A program made the position numbers and the translations under genes. Below the pieces are notes generated by a model. That model saw only the letters and a list, made by a program, of their open reading frames with translations, was not told the origin of the DNA and did no database searches. Positions 1-9,278 of a stretch of 57,424 nt of DNA are shown here, piece after piece (within the stretch, counting starts at the first letter, position 1; every line of letters begins with the position of its first letter). Location: positions 1 through 57,424 of the forward strand of contig NZ_JAKCNS010000025.1 of the NCBI RefSeq assembly GCF_021440345.1. The letters run 5' to 3'. The DNA comes from Kluyvera intermedia (lineage in GTDB: Bacteria > Pseudomonadota > Gammaproteobacteria > Enterobacterales > Enterobacteriaceae).

Positions 1-389
1 ACAACGGTGGCGGTCACAACGGTGGCGGTCACAACGGCGGCGGTCACAACGGCGGCGGTCACAACGGCGGCGGTCACAACGGCGGCGGTCACAACGGCGG
101 CGGTCACAACGGCGGCGGTCACAACGGTGGCGGCAACAACGGTGGTGGCAACAACGGTGGTGGCAACAACGGTGGCGGCAACAACGGTGGCGGCAACAAC
201 GGTGGCGGCAACAACGGTGGCGGCAATAACGGTGGCGGAGATGGCGGTGGCGTCGATCCGGTCAGCGGAACCCCAAGCGTGACTGCAACCACAGTTCGTG
301 GTGGCTTCTTCACCAGTAGCCCGGTTTCCGGCACGGCTGATGGGGCAAAATGTAATCAACCGGGTGCTGCAGGATGCAACTTCCGTTAA
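1..389 (+). CDS. C-terminal part of a glycine-rich pentapeptide-repeat protein (5' end outside window)
   Basis: The open frame through positions 3-5 runs from the left edge to a TAA at 387-389. The visible part begins with about sixteen pentapeptides, first of the type NGGGH (eight copies) and then NGGGN (seven copies). A short acidic bridge (NGGGDGGGVDP) follows, then a tail of roughly 45 residues rich in Thr, Ser and Gly that ends ADGAKCNQPGAAGCNFR and has two cysteines. No start, signal peptide or domain is visible because the 5' end lies outside. I do not recognise the family. In E. coli the csg (curli) operon lies upstream of ymdA, but this tail resembles neither CsgC nor the curlin repeats. 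A secreted or surface structural protein is a guess from composition. It ends upstream of a strong terminator. Confidence 0.6.
   Translation, partial: NGGGHNGGGHNGGGHNGGGHNGGGHNGGGHNGGGHNGGGHNGGGNNGGGNNGGGNNGGGNNGGGNNGGGNNGGGNNGGGDGGGVDPVSGTPSVTATTVRGGFFTSSPVSGTADGAKCNQPGAAGCNFR
3..242 (+). repeat. 15-bp tandem minisatellite inside coding sequence
   Basis: About sixteen tandem copies of a 15-bp unit (AACGGTGGCGGTCAC and close variants) encode NGGGH or NGGGN. The first block has CAC (His) as fifth codon and the second has AAC or AAT (Asn). Copies inside each block are nearly identical, which indicates recent expansion or homogenisation. The unit is a multiple of three, so gain or loss of copies changes protein length without a frameshift. 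The array begins at the window edge and may extend further left. Confidence 0.9.
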
Positions 390-438
390 TGGCTCAGATG
401 TATAGGTAATGTAGTCACAATGAGTTTAAAAAGATGAG

Positions 439-474
439 AAGGCCGTGATCTGAGCATTACGGCCTTTTTCTTTT
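439..474 (+). terminator. Rho-independent terminator after the repeat gene
   Basis: An 8-bp stem, AAGGCCGT (439-446) with ACGGCCTT (459-466), carries a 12-nt loop and is followed by a T-rich tract to 474. It lies 50 bp past the stop codon of the repeat gene. The rest of 390-667 holds no gene I can support and presumably carries the ymdA promoter. Confidence 0.8.
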
Positions 475-667
475 ACGAAATGAATCAAGAGATCGCTAAG
501 GCTGCCGAGAATAGAAAGTAGATGGCTTATCGATAGGCTCCGTATGCAGGAAACATAAAAGCCGTCTAACGTCATTAATGTAAATGCAATGTTTACAGAA
601 TGTGAGCCAGAGATGCACTACGGAACCGTGCGCTATTCCAGACACCTAAAATTCACTGGGAGTTGCC

Positions 668-979
668 ATGCAAACAATCATCCGCAGTTTGATTTCTATC
701 GTTTCTTTCCTTGCGTTAAGTTCGGCCTTTGCCCTTGCAGCAAGCGGTGGCGTTATCCACTTTGTTGGGCAGATTGTTGAAACTCCTTGCGCATATCAAG
801 CATCTCCAAAACAAGTTCATGTTAAATGTTATAACGATAAAATCGGCAGTACTGAGCAGGCTTTCCCCATCAGTGCGCTGGTTCAGGGTGATGTTATTTC
901 TAATGACATGAGCACAGCTCGTCTACAGTGGGTGGACCGGGCGAAAAAACTGGCAATACTGAAAGTCGAATACAAATAG
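668..979 (+). CDS. ymdA: YmdA-like small secreted protein
   Basis: The protein has 103 residues. The N-terminus is a clear Sec signal peptide (about residues 1-24, ending AFALA before ASGG). The mature part starts [15 protein letters not shown], which resembles the first strand of type-1-like fimbrial subunits, but it is far shorter than a pilin and has only two mature cysteines (in ETPCAY and VKCYND). It matches my memory of E. coli YmdA in length, signal and position directly before ymdB. Function is unknown in the family, and an exported fimbrial-like role is inference. GGGAG sits about 7 bp before the ATG and supports this start. Confidence 0.75.
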   Translation: MQTIIRSLISIVSFLALSSAFALAASGGVIHFVGQIVETPCAYQASPKQVHVKCYNDKIGSTEQAFPISALVQGDVISNDMSTARLQWVDRAKKLAILKVEYK

Positions 980-1003
980 TCCGAAACGAAATTGCGGTCA
1001 GCG

Positions 1004-1020
1004 TTGTCTATGGTAGACAA
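1004..1020. promoter_or_regulatory. Operator-like inverted repeat upstream of ymdB
   Basis: TTGTCTA-TGG-TAGACAA is a perfect inverted repeat with 7-bp arms and a 3-bp spacer. It ends 30 bp before the ymdB start, and a further partial copy (TAGACAGA) follows close by. The geometry suits a dimeric repressor, but the binding protein is unknown. A short hairpin in the ymdB leader is the alternative. Confidence 0.4.
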
Positions 1021-1050
1021 TATGTTCTTCTTAGACAGAGGATAGTAAGC

Positions 1051-1608
1051 ATGACCGAACGAATTCAACTGCTGCAAGGCGATATCACACGCCTTGACGT
1101 GGATGTTATTGTCAATGCCGCAAACCCTTCACTGATGGGTGGTGGCGGTGTTGATGGCGCCATCCACCGTGCAGCAGGCCCCTCGCTACAGGAGGCTTGC
1201 GCGGTTGTACGTCAGCAGCAGGGTACCTGCCCACCGGGACATGCTGTGATTACTCATGCAGGGGATTTGAAAGCGAAGGCGGTTATTCATACCGTCGGGC
1301 CGGTCTGGCAGGGTGGGGATGCACATGAAGCTTCTCTATTAGAGCAAGCGTACCGCAACAGCCTGCAGCTGGCGTTAGACAATGGTTATCGCACGCTTGC
1401 GTTTCCCGCCATTTCAACCGGGGCATACGGCTACCCGCATGCCCCAGCAGCAGAGATCGCGGTCAGCACCGTGGCCGCCTTTCTTACACGGCGTAGTTTG
1501 CCAGAGATCGTCTACTTTGTTTGCTTCGACGAGGAGACGTTGGCGCTGTATCAGCAGCAGCTCAGCCAGACCAGGATGCCTTTTCTGGCGAATGATGCTA
1601 ACACTTAG
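1051..1608 (+). CDS. ymdB: O-acetyl-ADP-ribose deacetylase, macrodomain protein YmdB
   Basis: This is a 185-residue single macrodomain. The ADP-ribose loops are plain: [19 protein letters not shown] near residues 20-40 and [10 protein letters not shown] near 120-130. In E. coli YmdB hydrolyses O-acetyl-ADP-ribose and is a modulator of RNase III. The start MTERIQ follows an AGAGGAT ribosome binding site; the upstream in-frame extension has no family support. The C-terminus is a few residues longer than in E. coli and its stop lies inside the end of the convergent opgC gene (11-bp overlap). In E. coli clsC follows ymdB and works with it in cardiolipin synthesis; here clsC is absent. Confidence 0.93.
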   Translation: MTERIQLLQGDITRLDVDVIVNAANPSLMGGGGVDGAIHRAAGPSLQEACAVVRQQQGTCPPGHAVITHAGDLKAKAVIHTVGPVWQGGDAHEASLLEQAYRNSLQLALDNGYRTLAFPAISTGAYGYPHAPAAEIAVSTVAAFLTRRSLPEIVYFVCFDEETLALYQQQLSQTRMPFLANDANT

Positions 1609-2764
1609 TACCGCTGGTCGGAGCCTTGGCTATTTTTTGCTGGGGCTTACCGGAGAAAAGAAAACGCAGCAACGGAATGCGCAGATGAATCTCATAGAGC
1701 AAGATTGCGCAGCCGACGACAAACAGCAGGCCTGTCAGGAAACCCAGCGCATTTGAACTAATACCTGGCATTATCCACGCGCCAAAAAACAGCGTTAATG
1801 GATGATGCACCAGGTAGATAAACAAAGACGCGTTCACGAAATAGGTCACTCGTGCTGACTGGAAGTTCAGCAGGCGGTGACCAAACGAAAAGACCACGTT
1901 GACCATCCACAGACCTAGCACCATCGTAACGACGTACTCAGTCTCATACATCCACGCATCGCCAGAACCATAATGCTGGTTTGCGAGATAAGCGATGAAC
2001 CCGAGCAGGGCGGCAAAAATGCACCAGGGCGACGGCGTGATAAACAGCGTCTTCAGCCGCGGGTGAATAAACGCCAGCGCGCCAAGAATAAAGAACGGAA
2101 TGTAGAAGAGCGTCTGCATGACGACAAAGTTAAATAAGCCGTCGCTCAGAATCGGTGGATAGAGTAAGAAAATTGTGCGGCGAATGGCTGCGTAGACGAT
2201 ACCCAGCAGCAAGAACATCAGCGTCAACTTACCCATCGACATATTATCGAAAAGATCGGCGCGTCTGCGCATTTGGCGGCGACGCATCAGGCGAAACGCC
2301 AGAATGCCGAGAGTGGTGAGGACTACCAGCACCAGCAAGAACCACAGATGCGACACCAGTTCCCAGGCCAGCGTATTATATTTTTGATAGAAAGTGAGCG
2401 TATGCCAGCTTTCCGTCTTACCCTTTACATATTGCAGCATCAGGAATTGCGGCAGCGTCAGAAGCGGGATGGCGGTAAGCAGAGGAATACCGACTCGCTC
2501 CACGCGGACTTTCCACCATTTTTTGAGCGGATAGCGCAAAAAAAGCATATAGGAAAAGTAGCCCGAGATAACAAAAAATACCTGCATGCGAAAAGCGTGA
2601 ATGAAATCGTTGAACAGCGTTAACCACCATGACGGTGTTTCACTGTTCATATGCCAGGTGTGGCTGGAGTAGAGTAATGAGATGTGAAAAGGAATCCCCA
2701 GGAGCATCAGCCAGGCCCGAATGGAGTCGAGGAAGTATTCACGCTGTGCGGGTTTGTTATTCAT
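1598..2764 (-). CDS. opgC: Glucans biosynthesis protein C, OpgC (succinyl transfer to periplasmic glucans)
   Basis: The protein has 388 residues with about ten hydrophobic helices, an acyltransferase-3 type inner-membrane protein. It starts [18 protein letters not shown], which aligns with the E. coli N-terminus. The 40 further in-frame residues upstream run into the intergenic region and are rejected. OpgC adds succinyl groups to osmoregulated periplasmic glucans. The motif [15 protein letters not shown] near the N-terminus holds the conserved Arg and His of acyltransferase-3 proteins. It is divergent from opgGH, with about 254 bp between starts, as in E. coli. Its 3' end overlaps the ymdB stop by 11 bp. 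Confidence 0.95.
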   Translation of the reverse strand: MNNKPAQREYFLDSIRAWLMLLGIPFHISLLYSSHTWHMNSETPSWWLTLFNDFIHAFRMQVFFVISGYFSYMLFLRYPLKKWWKVRVERVGIPLLTAIPLLTLPQFLMLQYVKGKTESWHTLTFYQKYNTLAWELVSHLWFLLVLVVLTTLGILAFRLMRRRQMRRRADLFDNMSMGKLTLMFLLLGIVYAAIRRTIFLLYPPILSDGLFNFVVMQTLFYIPFFILGALAFIHPRLKTLFITPSPWCIFAALLGFIAYLANQHYGSGDAWMYETEYVVTMVLGLWMVNVVFSFGHRLLNFQSARVTYFVNASLFIYLVHHPLTLFFGAWIMPGISSNALGFLTGLLFVVGCAILLYEIHLRIPLLRFLFSGKPQQKIAKAPTSGTKC

Positions 2765-2866
2765 AGGGTTAGGTATGATTCTCGGACTAATCGCCTTACG
2801 CAATCTGACGATGAAGTTTACATTCGTTGGCAACCCTACACTAACTCTGGCTACCTGTCTCCAGGA

Positions 2867-3012
2867 TAAGCACACAAAGTGCAAAGTGCGGTTAACAGTT
2901 GTTTATTCCATAAGCCACCGCGCTGAACAATATGGGGATTATGTTGTCGGAACGCTTGAATTTCCAGTAATATGGATCGGATCGATTTAAGCACACAAAG
3001 GGGGAAGTGCTT
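2867..3012 (+). promoter_or_regulatory. opgG leader: 13-bp direct repeat and hairpin presenting the ribosome binding site
   Basis: TAAGCACACAAAG occurs twice, at 2867-2879 and 2988-3000. The second copy forms the left arm of a hairpin, AAGCAC (2989-2994) with GTGCTT (3007-3012), whose loop holds the purine-rich Shine-Dalgarno tract AAAGGGGGA just before the opgG start at 3019. The first copy can form the smaller hairpin GCAC-ACAAA-GTGC. The intergenic region also has to carry the opposed opgC and opgG promoters. Its regulatory meaning is inferred from geometry only. Confidence 0.45.
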
Positions 3013-3018
3013 AGTTAT

Positions 3019-4572
3019 ATGAAACATACACCACAGATGATGAAACTGCGTTGGTTAGGCGCAGCCGTAATGTTGTCCCTGTGTACTTCATCTGCATGGG
3101 CATTCAGTATTGATGACGTTGCGAAGCAGGCTAAATCGCTAGCTGATAAGAGCTATGAAGCGCCGAAAAGCAATCTGCCATCCGTGTTCCGTGACATGAA
3201 ATACGCGGACTACCAACAAATCCAGTTCAACCACGATAAGGCATACTGGAGCAAAATAAAGACCCCATTTAAGCTTGAGTTTTACCATCAGGGTATGTAT
3301 TTCGACACGCCGGTGAAGATTAATGAAGTCACGGCGACTTCCGTGCGTAAAATTAAATATAGCCCGGACTATTTTACTTTTGGTGATGTGCAGCATGACA
3401 AAGACACCGTGAAGGATCTTGGCTTCGCGGGCTTTAAAGTGCTTTACCCACTGAATAGCAAAGATAAAAACGACGAAATCGTCAGCATGCTTGGCGCGAG
3501 CTATTTCCGCGTGCTGGGTCAGGGGCAGGTTTACGGGTTGTCAGCACGTGGCCTGGCCATTGACACCGCGCTGCCGTCTGGCGAAGAGTTCCCTCGCTTT
3601 CGTGAATACTGGATCGAACGTCCGAAAGCCAACGACAAGCGTTTGACTATCTATGCACTGCTGGACTCCCCACGTGCAACCGGCGCATACCGTTTTGTGG
3701 TGATGCCTGGCCGCGATACCGTGGTTGATGTGCAGACCAAAATCTACCTGCGCGATAAAGTGGGCAAACTGGGCGTTGCACCGCTGACCAGTATGTTCCT
3801 GTTTGGACCGAGCCAGCCGTCGCCGACGACTAACTTCCGTCCTGAACTCCATGACTCAAACGGCTTGTCTATTCATGCCGGTAACGATGAGTGGATCTGG
3901 CGTCCGCTGAACAACCCTAAACATCTGGCCGTCAGCAGCTTTGCGACCGAAAATCCTCAAGGATTCGGTCTGTTGCAGCGTGGCCGTCAGTTCTCCCATT
4001 TTGAAGATCTTGATGACCGCTACGATCTGCGTCCTAGCGCCTGGATCACGCCAAAAGGTGATTGGGGCAAAGGGACCATTGAGCTGGTAGAAATCCCAAC
4101 TAACGACGAAACTAACGACAATATCGTCGCTTACTGGACGCCGGACAAGCTGCCGGATGCCGGTAAAGAGATGAACTATAAGTACACCATCACCTTTACC
4201 CGTGACGAAGAGAAACTGCACGACGCGGACAGCGCGTATGTCATGCAGACTCGCCGTTCTACCGGCGATGTGAAACAGTCCAACCTGATTCGCCAGCCAG
4301 ACGGGACAGTAGCATTCGTGGTTGATTTCACCGGTGCTGAAATGCGCAAACTGCCGCAGGATACGGCGGTAACGGCCCAGGCCAGCATTGGTGATAACGG
4401 TGAAATCGTCGAGAACAGCGTGCGCTACAACCCGGTCACTAAAGGTTGGCGTTTAACGCTGCGCGTGAAAGTGAAAGATCCGAAGAAAACCACTGAAATG
4501 CGTGCAGCCCTGGTCAATGCCGATCAGTCGCTGAGTGAAACCTGGAGCTATCAGCTGCCTGCAAATGAATAA
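3019..4572 (+). CDS. opgG: Periplasmic glucan biosynthesis protein OpgG
   Basis: OpgG is a periplasmic protein needed to build the branched backbone of osmoregulated periplasmic glucans together with OpgH. The protein has 517 residues; a signal peptide ends at AWA (about residue 28) before [10 protein letters not shown]. The body matches E. coli OpgG nearly throughout, for example [16 protein letters not shown] and [15 protein letters not shown]. The chosen start [12 protein letters not shown] gives the 517-residue form known from E. coli and follows the hairpin-borne Shine-Dalgarno sequence; four more in-frame residues upstream are unlikely. The gene overlaps opgH by 8 bp, consistent with translational coupling. 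Confidence 0.96.
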   Translation: MKHTPQMMKLRWLGAAVMLSLCTSSAWAFSIDDVAKQAKSLADKSYEAPKSNLPSVFRDMKYADYQQIQFNHDKAYWSKIKTPFKLEFYHQGMYFDTPVKINEVTATSVRKIKYSPDYFTFGDVQHDKDTVKDLGFAGFKVLYPLNSKDKNDEIVSMLGASYFRVLGQGQVYGLSARGLAIDTALPSGEEFPRFREYWIERPKANDKRLTIYALLDSPRATGAYRFVVMPGRDTVVDVQTKIYLRDKVGKLGVAPLTSMFLFGPSQPSPTTNFRPELHDSNGLSIHAGNDEWIWRPLNNPKHLAVSSFATENPQGFGLLQRGRQFSHFEDLDDRYDLRPSAWITPKGDWGKGTIELVEIPTNDETNDNIVAYWTPDKLPDAGKEMNYKYTITFTRDEEKLHDADSAYVMQTRRSTGDVKQSNLIRQPDGTVAFVVDFTGAEMRKLPQDTAVTAQASIGDNGEIVENSVRYNPVTKGWRLTLRVKVKDPKKTTEMRAALVNADQSLSETWSYQLPANE

Positions 4573-7093
4573 CACTACGAAGTATATCGACGCACTGTCG
4601 CTTACGGATACCGAAAAAGCAGCGCTTCCCGGCACGGATCTCCGTGCCGTTCACGAAGCACTGGATGACGAACATCAAGCTTTTTCCCGTGATGACGATA
4701 CTCCCCTGGCGTCCGTTAAGGCCCGGCTCGAACAGAGCTGGCCTGACTCTTTGGCTGGCGATCAACTAACCAAAGATGACGAAGGGCGTACCCAGCTTAA
4801 GGCGATGCCGAAGGCAACGCGTTCCTCCATGTTCCCCGATCCATGGCGGACGAACCCGGTTGGCCGTTTTTGGGATCGCCTGCGCGGTCGCGACGTCACT
4901 CCTCGTTATCTTTCCCGCTTGACCAAAGAAGAGCAGGAGCATGAGACAAAATGGCGTACGGTGGGCTCTTTGCGCCGCTATACCCTGCTTATCCTTACTC
5001 TGGCTCAGACCGTGGTAGCGACCTGGTACATGAAAACCATCCTGCCGTATCAGGGATGGGCGCTGATCAATCCAGCGGACATGATCGGGCAGAACGTCTG
5101 GCTTTCCTTTATGCAACTGCTGCCGTATCTGTTGCAAACCGGGATCCTGATTCTGTTCGCCGTGTTGTTCTGCTGGGTTTCAGCCGGTTTCTGGACCGCG
5201 CTGATGGGCTTCCTGCAGCTACTGATAGGCCGCGATAAGTACAGTATTTCTGCCTCGACGGTAGGCGATGAGCCGCTGAATCCGGAACACCGGACGGCGC
5301 TGATTATGCCTATCTGTAACGAAGATGTGTCCCGCGTGTTCGCCGGTCTGCGTGCGACCTGGGAGTCGGTGAAAGCGACCGGTCAGGAAAAACACTTCGA
5401 TGTGTATATCCTGAGCGACAGCTACAACCCTGACATCTGCGTCGCAGAACAGAAAGCGTGGATGGAGCTTATCGCCGAAGTGCAGGGCGAAGGGCAGATC
5501 TTCTACCGTCGTCGTCGTCGTCGCGTGAAGCGCAAAAGCGGTAACATCGATGACTTCTGTCGTCGTTGGGGCAATCAGTACAGCTACATGGTGGTACTGG
5601 ATGCCGACTCCGTGATGTCCGGCGATTGTCTGACTAACCTGGTGCGTCTGATGGAAGCGAACCCGAACGCGGGGATTATCCAGTCTTCGCCACGCGCTTC
5701 CGGGATGGACACGCTGTATGCGCGCTGCCAGCAGTTTGCGACACGCGTCTACGGGCCGCTGTTTACCGCCGGTCTGCACTTCTGGCAGTTGGGTGAATCC
5801 CACTACTGGGGGCACAATGCGATTATCCGCGTGAAACCGTTTATCGAGCACTGTGCGCTGGCACCGTTGCCGGGTGACGGTAACTTTGCCGGGTCGATTC
5901 TGTCGCATGACTTTGTAGAAGCCGCGCTGATGCGACGTGCAGGGTGGGGCGTGTGGATTGCCTATGATCTGCCGGGTTCCTATGAAGAGCTGCCGCCGAA
6001 CCTGCTGGATGAACTCAAGCGTGACCGCCGCTGGTGTCAGGGTAACCTGATGAACTTCCGCCTGTTCCTGGTGAAAGGTATGCACCCGGTACACCGCGCG
6101 GTGTTCCTGACCGGCGTAATGTCCTATCTCTCCGCGCCGCTGTGGTTTATGTTCCTGGCCCTGTCGACCGCGCTACAGGTGGTGCATGCGTTGACCGAGC
6201 CGCAGTACTTCCTGCAGCCGCGTCAGCTGTTCCCGGTATGGCCGCAGTGGCGTCCTGAACTGGCAATTGCCCTGTTCGCCTCAACGATGGTTCTGCTGTT
6301 CCTGCCGAAACTGCTGAGCATTATTCTGGTGTGGTGCAAAGGCTCGAAAGAGTACGGCGGCTTTATCCGCGTGACGATTTCTCTGCTGCTGGAAGTGCTG
6401 TTCTCAGTGCTGCTGGCGCCAGTGCGTATGCTGTTCCACACCGTGTTTGTGGTCAGCGCGTTCCTGGGTTGGGAAGTGGTCTGGAACTCGCCGCAACGTG
6501 ACGATGACTCGACGCCGTGGAGCGAAGCATTTATGCGTCATGGCTCGCAGATGCTGCTGGGTCTGGTGTGGGCTGTTGGCATGGCGTGGCTGGATCTGCG
6601 CTTCCTGTTCTGGCTGTCACCGATTGTCTTCTCGCTGATCCTGTCACCGTTTGTGTCAGTGGTGTCGAGCCGGGCAACCAACGGTCTGCGTACCAAACGC
6701 TGGAAGCTGTTCCTGATCCCGGAAGAGTACAGTACGCCGAAGGTACTGGCGGATACCGAAAGTTATCTGAAGCTTAACCGCGAACGGATCCTTGACGATG
6801 GCTTTATGCATGCGGTGTTTAACCCATCATTCAACGCCCTGGCGACGGCGATGGCAACCGCCCGTCACCGTAGCAGCAAGGTGCTGGAAATCGCCCGTGA
6901 CCGTCACGTTGAGCAGGCTCTAAACGATATGCCGGACAAACTTAACCGCGATCGTCGACTGGTTCTGCTGAGCGACCCGGTAACGCTGTCGCGCATGCAC
7001 TATCGCGTTTGGGCGGCACCGGAGAAATACTCTTCGTGGGTGGGTGAGTACAACAAACTCACGCTGAACCCATTGGCATTGAAAACAAAATAG
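4565..7093 (+). CDS. opgH: Glucan glucosyltransferase OpgH
   Basis: This inner-membrane family 2 glycosyltransferase polymerises UDP-glucose into the linear beta-1,2 backbone of periplasmic glucans. The protein has 842 residues. Two N-terminal membrane segments (about 140-165 and 195-225) precede the cytoplasmic catalytic domain with LSDSYNPD, the DAD motif in [15 protein letters not shown] and the RDRRWCQGN acceptor motif; a cluster of membrane helices follows. In E. coli OpgH also restrains FtsZ when UDP-glucose is high. The start [10 protein letters not shown] overlaps the last codons of opgG. The C-terminus is slightly shorter than in E. coli. A hairpin at about 7104-7128 and a terminator at 7157 follow. 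Confidence 0.96.
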   Translation: MNNTTKYIDALSLTDTEKAALPGTDLRAVHEALDDEHQAFSRDDDTPLASVKARLEQSWPDSLAGDQLTKDDEGRTQLKAMPKATRSSMFPDPWRTNPVGRFWDRLRGRDVTPRYLSRLTKEEQEHETKWRTVGSLRRYTLLILTLAQTVVATWYMKTILPYQGWALINPADMIGQNVWLSFMQLLPYLLQTGILILFAVLFCWVSAGFWTALMGFLQLLIGRDKYSISASTVGDEPLNPEHRTALIMPICNEDVSRVFAGLRATWESVKATGQEKHFDVYILSDSYNPDICVAEQKAWMELIAEVQGEGQIFYRRRRRRVKRKSGNIDDFCRRWGNQYSYMVVLDADSVMSGDCLTNLVRLMEANPNAGIIQSSPRASGMDTLYARCQQFATRVYGPLFTAGLHFWQLGESHYWGHNAIIRVKPFIEHCALAPLPGDGNFAGSILSHDFVEAALMRRAGWGVWIAYDLPGSYEELPPNLLDELKRDRRWCQGNLMNFRLFLVKGMHPVHRAVFLTGVMSYLSAPLWFMFLALSTALQVVHALTEPQYFLQPRQLFPVWPQWRPELAIALFASTMVLLFLPKLLSIILVWCKGSKEYGGFIRVTISLLLEVLFSVLLAPVRMLFHTVFVVSAFLGWEVVWNSPQRDDDSTPWSEAFMRHGSQMLLGLVWAVGMAWLDLRFLFWLSPIVFSLILSPFVSVVSSRATNGLRTKRWKLFLIPEEYSTPKVLADTESYLKLNRERILDDGFMHAVFNPSFNALATAMATARHRSSKVLEIARDRHVEQALNDMPDKLNRDRRLVLLSDPVTLSRMHYRVWAAPEKYSSWVGEYNKLTLNPLALKTK

Positions 7094-7156
7094 CGATAAT
7101 AGGCCCGTTCCCGGCCTTCAGGCTGGGAACGCGTGGAGCTTAGATTCGCCGTAGGA

Positions 7157-7188
7157 AAATACCGGCAATGATTGCCGGTATTTTTTTG
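7157..7188 (+). terminator. Terminator after opgGH
   Basis: ATACCGGCAAT and ATTGCCGGTAT form a nearly perfect inverted repeat followed by seven T residues. The real hairpin would have the AATGATT core as loop. It lies 65 bp past the opgH stop and ends just before yceK. Confidence 0.85.
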
Positions 7189-7211
7189 TCTGTTTAACGA
7201 GGAAGATTGAC

Positions 7212-7442
7212 GTGATACGAATCATTCTGGTGGCGGCCATGGTGACGGTGCTGGGCGGATGCGGCAGCATTATCAGCCGGACAATTCCGGGGCAAGGCCA
7301 CGGAAACCAGTACTACCCGGGTGTGCAATGGGATCTGCGTGATTCCGCCTGGCGTTATGTCACCATTCTTGATCTGCCATTCTCGCTGGTCTTCGATACC
7401 CTGTTGCTGCCTATCGATGCCAGCCACGGTCCTTACGAGTAA
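7212..7442 (+). CDS. yceK: YceK lipoprotein (DUF1375)
   Basis: A 76-residue lipoprotein with signal MIRIILVAAMVTVLGGC; the lipobox LGGC gives a lipidated Cys17. The mature part, with GQGHGNQYYPGVQWD and DLPFSLVFDTLLLP, matches E. coli YceK. No defined function is known. The gene starts with GTG behind an AGGA ribosome binding site. It is convergent with msyB: its stop codon ends at the base next to the msyB stop, with no spacer. Confidence 0.9.
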   Translation: MIRIILVAAMVTVLGGCGSIISRTIPGQGHGNQYYPGVQWDLRDSAWRYVTILDLPFSLVFDTLLLPIDASHGPYE

Positions 7443-7817
7443 CTAGCGCTCATCCCACTCATCGGCAGCGGTCTGGCCCTCTTCGGTATCCAGCGAGGGC
7501 TCAAGCTGATACTCGCCCTCATCCCATTCGTGCAACGTATTCTCTTCTATCCATTCCTGACGTAGTTCAACTTCATCGAAGTCGCCGTCAAATACGCTCT
7601 GGGCCGCTTCGCCAGTGAGCATCGGCAGGCATTCACCGTCTTCATCCTCGTCGGCAAAGAACTCGGCCTGCCACATAATGTCGCCGTCTTGTTGAACGTA
7701 CTTTTGCATATTGAACTGCTGTACGTCCGCGTCACCTTCCTCAAGACCGGGGTTATCGGCGAGGAACGTTTCGCGTGCCGCATCAATAGCTTCTTCGAGG
7801 GTGGCATATAAAGTCAT
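7443..7817 (-). CDS. msyB: Acidic protein MsyB
   Basis: A very acidic 124-residue cytosolic protein rich in Asp and Glu, matching E. coli MsyB along its length (TLEEAIDAARETFLADNPG at the start, DTEEGQTAADEWDER at the end). In E. coli, extra MsyB suppresses secY and secA secretion defects and its expression rises with osmotic or stationary stress; its mechanism is unresolved. The start MTLYAT is chosen by homology; the five extra upstream residues (MQGVE) contain the ribosome binding region. Confidence 0.94.
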   Translation of the reverse strand: MTLYATLEEAIDAARETFLADNPGLEEGDADVQQFNMQKYVQQDGDIMWQAEFFADEDEDGECLPMLTGEAAQSVFDGDFDEVELRQEWIEENTLHEWDEGEYQLEPSLDTEEGQTAADEWDER

Positions 7818-7921
7818 CTCAACTCCCTGCAATATGATGGGTATTCAGGAAAATAATAGCTGAACTTTTTGGTTGTACACGCCCGGGGCTTTGAATTTAC
7901 GCAAACCGCCGGGCGACTGCT

Positions 7922-9139
7922 TCAGGTACGGGATGGGGCGGAACGACGACGCAGGCTAAGCCCGGTATAAACGGCGTTAATTAATACCACCAGGGCGGTA
8001 ACGAAAAACACGGCGCGGAAGCCATAGTTTGCTGAGACGGCGGCGCCAATCAGCGGGCCGGTGACGTTACCGATATCGCGAAAGGATTGGTTATAGCTGA
8101 AAATACGCCCGGCAATTTGGTTGCTGGAGTTGTAGACCAGCAGCGTTTGCACAGCGGGTAGCAGCGCGCCATCGGCAGCGCCGAGCAGAAAACGCAGGAT
8201 GCCTAGCTGTAACGGGGTTTGTACAAACGACATGGGGATCAGTAACAGCACTGAAATGATGAGGGCGGCGATCAGGATCTTTTCGGGACCGATGCGATCG
8301 CCAAGTTTGCCCAGTCGCGGCGCGCACAGCAGCGCGGCCACGCCGGGTACCGAGGCAATCATGCCGCTGATAAATGCAATATCGCTGATATTACCCGCAA
8401 GATCGCGCACATAAAGCGTCAATATAGGAGCAATTGAGCCGGTGGCGACCTGAATGATTAAGGTGGTGACAAACAGGCTTAAGACCAGCTCGCGGTTTTT
8501 CAGTGAGCCAAACACCTCTTTGACGTGCAGCATCTCCTTTTTGGAGACCGGGGTGAAGTTCTCGCGGATAAAAAAGAGCGTCAGAATAAAGCAAATAAAC
8601 AAGACCGCTGCGGTAATAAAGAAGACCGGACGCAGGCCATAGTTGTCCGCGAGGAACCCGCCCGCCAGTGGCCCTAATAACGCGCCACTGACCCCACCCG
8701 TAGATAATGTCCCCAGCGCCCAGCCGCTTTTGTGGCGCGGGATTTGTGTTGCAATCAGGGCGTTGGCGTTAGGAATAAAACCACCTAACAGCCCCAGTAG
8801 CGCCCGCAGCACCAGGAATTGCCAGATATTCTGTGCCAGCCCCATTAGCAGCATCACGACTCCCATGCCCAGCGCCGAGCGCAGCAGCATGATTTTACGG
8901 CCTTTACGGTCTGCGAGCCCGCCCCACAGCGGAGAAGCAATAGCGGAAAACAGGAAAGTGATACTGAATACCAGCCCGGACCACATATTGAGTTCGCTAT
9001 GACCGGTTATGCCAAGTTGTTCCACATAGAGGGGGAGAAAAGGCATCACCAGGCTGAATGCGGCACCGGTTAAAAAGCAGCCGAACCAAACGACGGTGAG
9101 ATTACGCTTCCAGTTTATGGGGGCATCTGAGGGTTGCAT
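7922..9139 (-). CDS. mdtG: Multidrug efflux MFS transporter MdtG
   Basis: A 405-residue protein of the DHA1 branch of the major facilitator superfamily with twelve predicted membrane helices. It shows motif A ([10 protein letters not shown]) between helices 2 and 3 and motif C-like [14 protein letters not shown] in helix 5. It is nearly identical in pattern to E. coli MdtG (YceE), which gives fosfomycin and deoxycholate resistance when overproduced. An ATG at 9139 with GGA eight bases upstream is preferred to an in-frame TTG further out. In E. coli the gene belongs to the MarA/SoxS/Rob regulon; no operator was verified here. Confidence 0.93.
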   Translation of the reverse strand: MQPSDAPINWKRNLTVVWFGCFLTGAAFSLVMPFLPLYVEQLGITGHSELNMWSGLVFSITFLFSAIASPLWGGLADRKGRKIMLLRSALGMGVVMLLMGLAQNIWQFLVLRALLGLLGGFIPNANALIATQIPRHKSGWALGTLSTGGVSGALLGPLAGGFLADNYGLRPVFFITAAVLFICFILTLFFIRENFTPVSKKEMLHVKEVFGSLKNRELVLSLFVTTLIIQVATGSIAPILTLYVRDLAGNISDIAFISGMIASVPGVAALLCAPRLGKLGDRIGPEKILIAALIISVLLLIPMSFVQTPLQLGILRFLLGAADGALLPAVQTLLVYNSSNQIAGRIFSYNQSFRDIGNVTGPLIGAAVSANYGFRAVFFVTALVVLINAVYTGLSLRRRSAPSRT

Positions 9140-9242
9140 AGGATTCCGCAGGCGATGTGTCGCCAAAAAAGACTGTATATATAAGCCTGCTAATTATGCG
9201 CCTGTGTTCATATCGTCGCAATGCGGGAAGCTTTAAAGCTAA

Positions 9243-9271
9243 AACAAAAACGCGCAGCCGGGGCTGCGCGT
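9243..9271 (-). terminator. Terminator after lpxL
   Basis: CGCGCAGCC (9251-9259) pairs with GGCTGCGCG (9262-9270). Read on the minus strand the stem is followed by TTTTTGTTTT. It lies just past the lpxL stop at 9279. Confidence 0.85.
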
Positions 9272-9278
9272 GGAAGAG

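Noticed and set aside
119-334. Proline/leucine-rich open frame on the minus strand across the left-edge repeats
   Set aside because: It is the antisense shadow of the 15-bp coding repeat; the plus frame with NGGGH units and a natural stop is the credible one.
5219-6094. 291-codon minus-strand frame antisense to opgH
   Set aside because: It is a shadow of a highly conserved GC-biased gene; no ribosome binding site or family was seen.
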